Notes under the pieces: model-generated
The model's input: only the letters and a program-made list of their open reading frames with translations
What the model was told of the DNA's origin: nothing
The model's database searches: none
NCBI GenBank assembly: GCA_034687125.1
Contig: JAQGBZ010000236.1
Span: 34,241 to 98,240 of the forward strand
DNA length: 64,000 nucleotides
Direction of reading: 5' to 3'
From: Neelides folsomi
Lineage: Eukaryota; Arthropoda; Collembola; Neelipleona; Neelidae
Shown: positions 58,174 to 64,000 of the stretch, piece by piece
Layout of the letters: the number at the start of each line of letters is the position of its first letter
How positions within the stretch are numbered: position 1 is the first letter of the stretch
Made by a program: the position numbers and the translations under genes

Positions 58174-60240
58174 CTATTTGGTCCTCCGAGTTGTTTTGTG
58201 GGTTTTTGCATGGTTTTCCAATTCGCATTTGTAAAGGAACAGCTTTGAACACATTTGGCATTCAAATCTTTTTTTCCAATGTTGTCTCTTGTAGTGGATT
58301 TCGTAGTGGTAGGAAGTTTGAAAGATCTTTCCACATATTTTGCATTTCACTCCTTCGTAATCTCCATGGACGGTCCTCATATGGTGACTTTTGTGATTGG
58401 GCCTTGAAAACGTCGAATAGCAAATGTCGCATTTGTATTCTCGTCTTCCTGAATGGACGGCCTCGTGGAAATTCAATTCTTGGTTGGTTCGGAATTTCTT
58501 ATCGCACTTGGAACATTCCAATGTCTTTTCACGATGGATTTTCATGTGGAGTCGGCACTGTTTCGGTGTATTAAATTCCTTTTTACAAATTGTGCAAAAT
58601 TTGATTTTCTCGGCCGGTGGTTTGAAAATAATTGGTTGTTCTGTGATGATTGTTTTATTCTTTGAAGATTTATCGATTTGATTTTTGTTTCCTTTTGAAA
58701 TGGCTGGAATTTCATTTTTATTGATGATCTTTGGATTTGAAGATTTTGAATTTGAGCTCGATGGGTCGTTCTTAATCGATCTTTTGATTCCAATAATTCG
58801 TTTAGAAACGACTTTCTTGGGAGAAGCTCTTCCTTTTGGTTCACAAACACTGTTTGAACAAATGCATGTTAATAATTAATAATTATTGTAGTTAAACTTA
58901 AAGTTATGATTTTTAAAGATTTAGAATACTATTCAAATATTTGTATAATTGATAATTTTATTATTATTATGTATGTATAATATGCGTTTCTTGCTTTTTT
59001 GAATCGGGAGAATTCTTTTTGCCATAGTCTGTGGGACTTTTCTTTTTTAATCTCATTACATATTGCCCATCTATCTTAACTCTTTTCACATCGTAGAAAT
59101 TCTCAAGATGATCCCGATCCCTAAAGATCCAAACATAAAAGATGTGAATTAAATTACAAATAATATTATGAATATTATGTATACATAATATTGTTATATA
59201 ATAAATATCAATAATTCTCATTGAAATTAAAGAATGGAGATTACTTTTTGAAAGTGTCAGAATCAGACTCGGATGAAGATTCGTTTTTTGATTCATCTGA
59301 TTCAAACACAGAAGTATCGCTCTCACATTTTCTTGAAATATATCTGACATAGCTGGCTCGTTTAGGAAACTTTTGCTTAAGCTTCGACCGTCGGCCAGTC
59401 GATCCAATCGAAGGTTTTGTTTGAGTATTAGCAGGTGATTCTGTTTTGGTGACTTCGACTTCAAAATTAGGAATTTGAACTACAAATATAGCAAAATTAA
59501 TAAAGAATCCCGATTATGATTCTTTATGGGTCATAATTTTTGGATGGTTAATATTTTTGTTTATTGAATGAATGTAAAATATTAATTGTTGAATTTTCAC
59601 CTGGACCAACTTCTTTATTTTCAATTTGAATCGAAGTTGATGATCTCGGTGAAGGAAATTTCCAGGAATCAAGTTCAACTAATTGGATTTCTATCAATTT
59701 TTCGATGTTGTTAAATAAAGGCGTGTTTATCAGCGGGCTTATTACTTGGCCATCTTCAGTTCGGACAATTTCTAAACGAAAAATTTAAAATTACAAAATT
59801 AAATTATTTTCGTCCACAAATATATTTCATAATTAGAAAACCAAACAGATTTTGTAAACTTTAAATTATAATTAATAAAGCAATAAAATAAATATCAAAA
59901 ATTTATTACCACTCCAAATCCTCTTCCTCATATCACAATTATAATTATTATTTTCGACCATTTCTTTTTGATAGGATTTAAAGAAATTGTTTCCAATATT
60001 GAACTCAACATCCTTCAGCTGTGTCTTGTAAGATTCAACCTCGTTCAAAAGCCTTGTGATTTCTTCTTGGATCGTTTTCTTCTTTTCAAGTAGTTCCACA
60101 CAGAACCCACAAAGGTAGGAAGGGACGAACAAGTTTTCATAGAAAGATTCAGGAAAATAAAGACAGCTTGCGAAATCTTTCCATTGAGTATTTGTGATTT
60201 GAAACAAGATTTCTCTATTTGTACAAATTAAACAGCCCAT
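58174..60240 (-). CDS. ZAD-type C2H2 zinc-finger protein
   Basis: Five exons (59910-60240, 59601-59771, 59245-59479, 58995-59120, 58174-58849) give 512 residues. The N-terminus has CLIC and, about 43 residues later, LCGFC, the paired cysteines of a zinc-finger-associated domain (ZAD), followed by a coiled-coil-like helix. The middle is acidic and Ser-rich (SDESKNESSSESDSD) with basic patches. The C-terminus carries five C2H2 fingers: CTICKKEF, CSKCDKKF, CDICYSTF, CKICGKIF and CQMCSKLF, each with its His pair. It is probably a nuclear DNA-binding regulator; ZAD domains dimerise. To keep the frame, the intron between exons 4 and 5 must use a GC donor (AA/GCAAGA, 58994-58993). If that site is not used, exon 4 would run to a TAA and the fingers would be lost. 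Confidence 0.8.
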
Positions 60241-60854
60241 TGTAAATGAACTACAAAATAATAAATGGGAAGAAAAGTAAATATTTTATATTTTTATATT
60301 ATTATAAATTTTTTAATAGATACTCAATCACATGAATTGTCCAAAGAAATGTATGAGTTGTGCGTTAAATTAAAGTATAGCTAAGGAGGATTTTATAATA
60401 TTGTTAGATATGAAAATAAACCCTTACTAAAAATATATTTATAAATATTGTAAAGGACATTCTAATCCAAAATCTATTATATCTATTGGAATTAACCTCG
60501 TGCTCGTGACATGGACAAAATATAGAATAAAAGGAGAGGATAGTTTGGGAAGGGATTTAAAGCGTATTATACGGCCGTATAAAAAGATATATTAAAAAAA
60601 TCTATATTTATAATGAAATACGCATTGCTTCGCTACACGTTATTCTAGTAATATATCTGCGCATTGCGGATAATTAAATAATGCGATTATGTGATTCAAT
60701 ACTACAGATATAATTATTATAATTAACATTATATTGATGATTGATTTGATTTTGATAATATAAAAAGTGTTAAATTTACTACATTTTGAAATTATATTAA
60801 AAGCTATTTTTTAATTTCATTTAAATGATGCGATAAGCTCTAAGATTTAGGATG
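60241..60854. other. Intergenic spacer
   Basis: AT-rich with no supported gene. It contains the ZAD zinc-finger promoter region at the left end. Confidence 0.45.
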
Positions 60855-62687
60855 CTATTGCTTCAGGGCTTGAACTAGCGGGAAATTTCGAAGAAGGCAG
60901 CAATGAAGATCTGATCGTATGTTGAAGTTCAATTTCGGCAGGAACTTTCCGACAATGAAATGATTGGAGTAATCCAAATTCGTAATTTCCTTTGTTTTAA
61001 AATTTCCATATGAATCGCTGAGATCTTCCAATGAAGAAATTCCAAGAAACTTTTCCTCAGTTCCTTTAGTCCAACTCAATTCATTTCCCAGCCAAATTTT
61101 GAATTTTGAGAGATTCTCCAAATTTTCTCCCATCCAAACGAAATATGGATAAGCTATGACATGCATTTGGTTTCTCTATATAATTCTTAATCACAATTTC
61201 AATGTTCAGCTCTTCGAGATTTGGAGCCAAAGATTTAATTGACGATGAAAATGTTTGAAATTTGTCGATGGTTTCCCAATGCAAAGCACTATAGGTTAAC
61301 TTGAATTTTTTCAATTTCATCATTGTCATTTTGATCATTGGCACTTAAAATTCCAATTTCATTGGGAGAAAATGAACCTTCAAACGCAATTCTTCTAAAG
61401 ATGGCAAATCGTATCGGATTTTGACTGTATTTTGAATTGGTAAGATATTTGATGAGAATTCCAATCTCTGAGTGAGAATGTCCATGTCGTGGTACATACG
61501 GGATATGCTAATTGAAAAATCAAATTTAATGAATTTCAATTACTAGAATATAAAATAAAATCAATATAAACAAGTTATAAAAATAAAATGTATTTTTTGC
61601 CATTCTTGTATCGATCTAAAAGCTTTTAAAGCTCCAGGCAAATAAGGAAATTTTGGCTCAGATCCTAATGTTTCAAATTCGCAGAAACTTCCATATTCAC
61701 AATCCAACAGTTTAACTTGCGGCGAAAGTTTTGAAATCATTTTCAGAGTTCTTCCTAAATGATGATTGGGTCTTGGCATGCCATCGGCACTGAATTCAAA
61801 TCTGAGAAATTTTAATTTTGGTGAAATTCTCAAAATTTCATCTGAAAGCATTTGGCAATCAGGTAAAACGTTGTCGTAAACGGTGGCACAAATGGTTTTT
61901 AATGAATTCAAACGGCATGAGTTGTAAATCTCCTTTCTTTCGTCAGTTTGAAAAATGGTTGAATGAGAATTTGACTCGTAGGGAATGTCCATGAAAGCGA
62001 AGTTTGTGAGGAAGGGAAAATAATGGAAAATTAGGTTTTCAAAAACGTTTGGATTCATAGGCTTTAAAATATTACCATACTTGAAGAAATTTCCTAATTC
62101 GATTTTATGTCGTGAAATGTTTAACATCTTCATGTCCTTTGCAATTGATAAGAATTGAATGAAACATTCTTCGTTTGGATTCAACTCAAAGTCCCATTGG
62201 AAAGAAGAGAAGGAAAAATTGGTGTTTACACTTCCAAACATTTTATTGAATTTCTTGACTTTTTCTTTGCTTCGAAATCGGACGATCCTTTTTGGTTTTC
62301 CATCCAATGGCTGTTTGAGCAATTTAACAACTTCTCGGTTCCAGGAAGAATTGACAAGGCGGCAAGAAATATAATCATTGAAATTCAAATATTCCGTGTA
62401 TAAAAACACCAACGTGTTCTCTCAATAATCTATAAAGTGAAATATTTGAAATGGATGTAATTTTATTATTTGGTCAAAATAGACATTTAGCTTTTGAAAA
62501 GTTAGATTATGGTTTTGTAATTCAATGTTATTATTTTCGTATGTAAAATATACTAAATATTGATGTTTAATATCTTGGACCTTACCACTGGAATTTCAAA
62601 TGGGTTTTTATTCTCTTGGGTGTAAAAATTCTTAATATCCCAGAGGGATGGGGATGGTTTCCTTCTTGTTGAAAAAAAGCAACCCAT
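60855..62687 (-). pseudogene. F-box-like / leucine-rich repeat protein, family copy 4, broken
   Basis: Exon 1 (62586-62687, MGCFFSTRRKPSPSLWDIKN to NPFEIPV) and exon 2 (from 62429) match the family exon plan. Exon 2 carries DYISCRLVNSSWNREVVKLL and leucine-rich segments. The last part keeps the family block YPYFVWMGENLENL, LSWTKGTEEKFLGISSLEDL and a GNFKTKEITNLD segment. Damage: a frame break near the start of exon 2 (about 62415); no proper exon-2 donor, so the exon runs into a stop; TAA at 61342-61344 where copy 3 reads through (MKLEF/stop/VPMIK); and a one-base shift near 61165 just before the family block. It is closest to copy 3 by eye. Loss of function seems recent because most of the protein is readable. 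Confidence 0.72.
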
Positions 62688-63097
62688 TTTAAGCCAAATC
62701 AATTGACGACAATTAAGAGAAGTTTAGTATCAATTGAGCTTTTTCTATGCTAATTATTATATAATTTTATCTAGGGTGATTTTCTTAATATTAATATCAT
62801 AAAAATCATAATTTACTTCCTGTAGAGTTTTCATAGAGAAGAGTATAATTGAGGTTATTGGGATCTATCAATTTTTGCAAAGATGAGAAAAATATTTAAA
62901 TTTTATAATATTTAATACATGTTATAATAATATATAAATATGGATTTACATTTAGCGGTAAATATTTATTTTATTTAGTGAACTTGAGATTTACATACAT
63001 TTTATATTCATTTTACAAATTACACATTTTAAACGAATTATAATATTGTACTTATAATGCCGTATTTGAAATATATAATATATATAAAAATTAATGA
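62688..63097. other. Intergenic spacer
   Basis: AT-rich, with nothing recognised between leucine-rich copy 4 and the family fragment. Confidence 0.5.
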
Positions 63098-63240
63098 TTA
63101 GGGCAGGAACTTTCCAACTACAAACAAATTTGAATAATCCAAGTTTGTAATTTTCATCGTGCTGAAATTTCCATTTGCATCACTTAGATCCTCCAATGAA
63201 GAAATTCCTAGAAACTTCTCGGTCTTTCCTTTGGCTAACA
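63098..63240 (-). pseudogene. F-box-like / leucine-rich family fragment, copy 5
   Basis: Only part of the family block remains: LAKGKTEKFLGISSLEDLSD then GNFSTMKITNLDYSNLF and VVGKFLP, ending at a stop at 63098-63100. It is very close to copy 4 (same EKFLGISSLEDLSD and NLDYSN). Upstream, at about 63240, the coding similarity ends abruptly at a palindromic CTCCATGG repeat. It appears to be a truncated duplicate, possibly cut by the repeat insertion. Confidence 0.7.
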
Positions 63241-63259
63241 TATCGTTATCTTGTAAAAT

Positions 63260-63490
63260 TGAGGCTCCATGGAGCACCATGGTGCTCCATGAAGTGAAAT
63301 TTCGCTCCATGCAGTTTTCTATGTAAATTTCCCTATCTTATAAAATTCCGCTTCATGGAGCACCATGTTGCTCCATGTAGCGAAACTCCATGGTGCTCCA
63401 TGCAAAAAAACTCCATGTTGGTAAAAATCGCTCCTGAAAACTCCATGGTGCTCCACCTTTGCTCCTGAAACTCCATGGTGCTCCATGTAG
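63260..63490. repeat. Palindromic CTCCATGG/GGTGCTCCATG repeat cluster
   Basis: Repeated words CTCCATGGTGCTCCATG occur in both orientations. One 24-bp stretch at 63268-63291 is a perfect palindrome centred on ACCATGGT. The cluster can form strong cruciforms and is far richer in GC than the surroundings. Confidence 0.75.
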
Positions 63491-63539
63491 AGCACAAAAT
63501 AGGGCTGACTTTGCGTGTTTCGGCCAGGATTTGCGGCAA

Positions 63540-63840
63540 ATTCAGGCAATTGCCGTCGACACGGCTGAGTTCCCGTTGCCCGGTCAGGTTTTCCGGGAAA
63601 TTCCGGCAACTACCGTAACGGCAATTTCCGGGTGCCGCGACGGCAACTGCCCGCTGCCGTCACGGCAACTACCGCCTCATGCAAGATATAGGAATTACGG
63701 CAGTTGCCTAAATTTAGATAGCTGCCGTAAAGGCAACTGCCGGTCCAGGCAGTTGCCACAAATTATACAAAAATTTTAGGCAATTGCCTTAATTCGAAAT
63801 TTTACTGCAGTTGCCTAAATACGGCAATTACGGAAACTGC
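63540..63840. repeat. GC-rich GGCAACTGCC / GGCAATTGCC repeat cluster
   Basis: Many near-copies of the palindrome-like words GGCAACTGCC, GGCAGTTGCC, GGCAATTGCC and CCGTNACGGCAA occur in both orientations. It abuts the CTCCATGG cluster and has no plausible coding frame. It may be the inner part of a larger transposon or a satellite array running beyond the window. Confidence 0.7.
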
Positions 63841-64000
63841 CTTCAATTTTTATTTAACTTATCTCAATTTCAAACAACATGAAATCATTTAATAGTTGAT
63901 TACAAAAGTAAAATTAAATTTTTAAGATGTATTTAGGGATATATTTTGTATATATATAACCGGATGGAAATAAAAAATCGTATCGTTAAAATTATTTATA

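Noticed and set aside
63459..63779. 106-codon plus-strand frame in the GC-rich array
   Set aside because: It is composed of repeated translations of GGCAACTGCC words; no protein family is recognised.

Overview
The window reads as nuclear DNA from an arthropod, most likely a springtail or a close hexapod relative. It is AT-rich, its genes have many short GT-AG introns, and its gene content is animal: a modular serine protease, pancreatic-type lipase, sideroflexin, rhomboid, DBH-like monooxygenase, SLC22-type transporter, rolling-stone protein, ZAD zinc finger and insect-type ionotropic receptors (IRs). The springtail assignment is inference; no rRNA or mitochondrial sequence is present to settle it. 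No tRNA, rRNA, CRISPR array or bacterial operon was seen. Exon chains were built by hand from splice sites and reading phase. For every intact multi-exon gene listed the summed coding length is a multiple of three.

Layout. 0.9-3.7 kb: a decayed BTB/leucine-rich gene and a small broken fragment. 3.8-8.6 kb: two LDLa genes in tandem, a short one without a protease and a complete modular serine protease (LDLa, LDLa, sushi-like, trypsin-fold). 8.9-11.1 kb: a lipase, convergent with the protease. 12.2-14.1 kb: an IR pseudogene. 14.4-15.1 kb: an intronless DUF4291 gene. 16.3-16.5 kb: a hAT-type MITE. 16.9-18.9 kb: first member of a leucine-rich/F-box-like family. 19.9-25.0 kb: sideroflexin, rhomboid protease, small EMI/Nimrod-like secreted protein. 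25.3-25.8 kb: a second hAT-type MITE. 26.1-33.0 kb: three two-exon genes joining a VMO-I domain to an unfamiliar C-terminal domain through a linker with a basic cleavage-type site. 34.1-42.3 kb: DBH-like monooxygenase, SLC22-type transporter, rolling-stone-like protein. 43.0-48.8 kb: a small frameshifted gene and two more leucine-rich family members. 49.3-54.4 kb: two large intronless IRs. 55.3-56.5 kb: repeat-rich DNA. 56.8-57.5 kb: a broken unrecognised gene. 58.2-60.2 kb: ZAD/C2H2 zinc finger. 60.9-63.3 kb: a fourth leucine-rich family member (pseudogene) and a fifth fragment. 63.2-63.9 kb: GC-rich palindromic repeats.

Themes. Gene families expand locally and decay in place: the leucine-rich family has three intact and two broken copies, the IRs two intact and one broken, the LDLa pair one with and one without a protease, and the VMO-I family three copies. 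Many products carry secretion signals and fit extracellular innate-immune, digestive or sensory roles. The best candidates for something undescribed are the VMO-I plus C-terminal-domain proteins with a conserved basic site, and the conserved C-terminal block of the leucine-rich family. DUF4291 is the best candidate for horizontal transfer.
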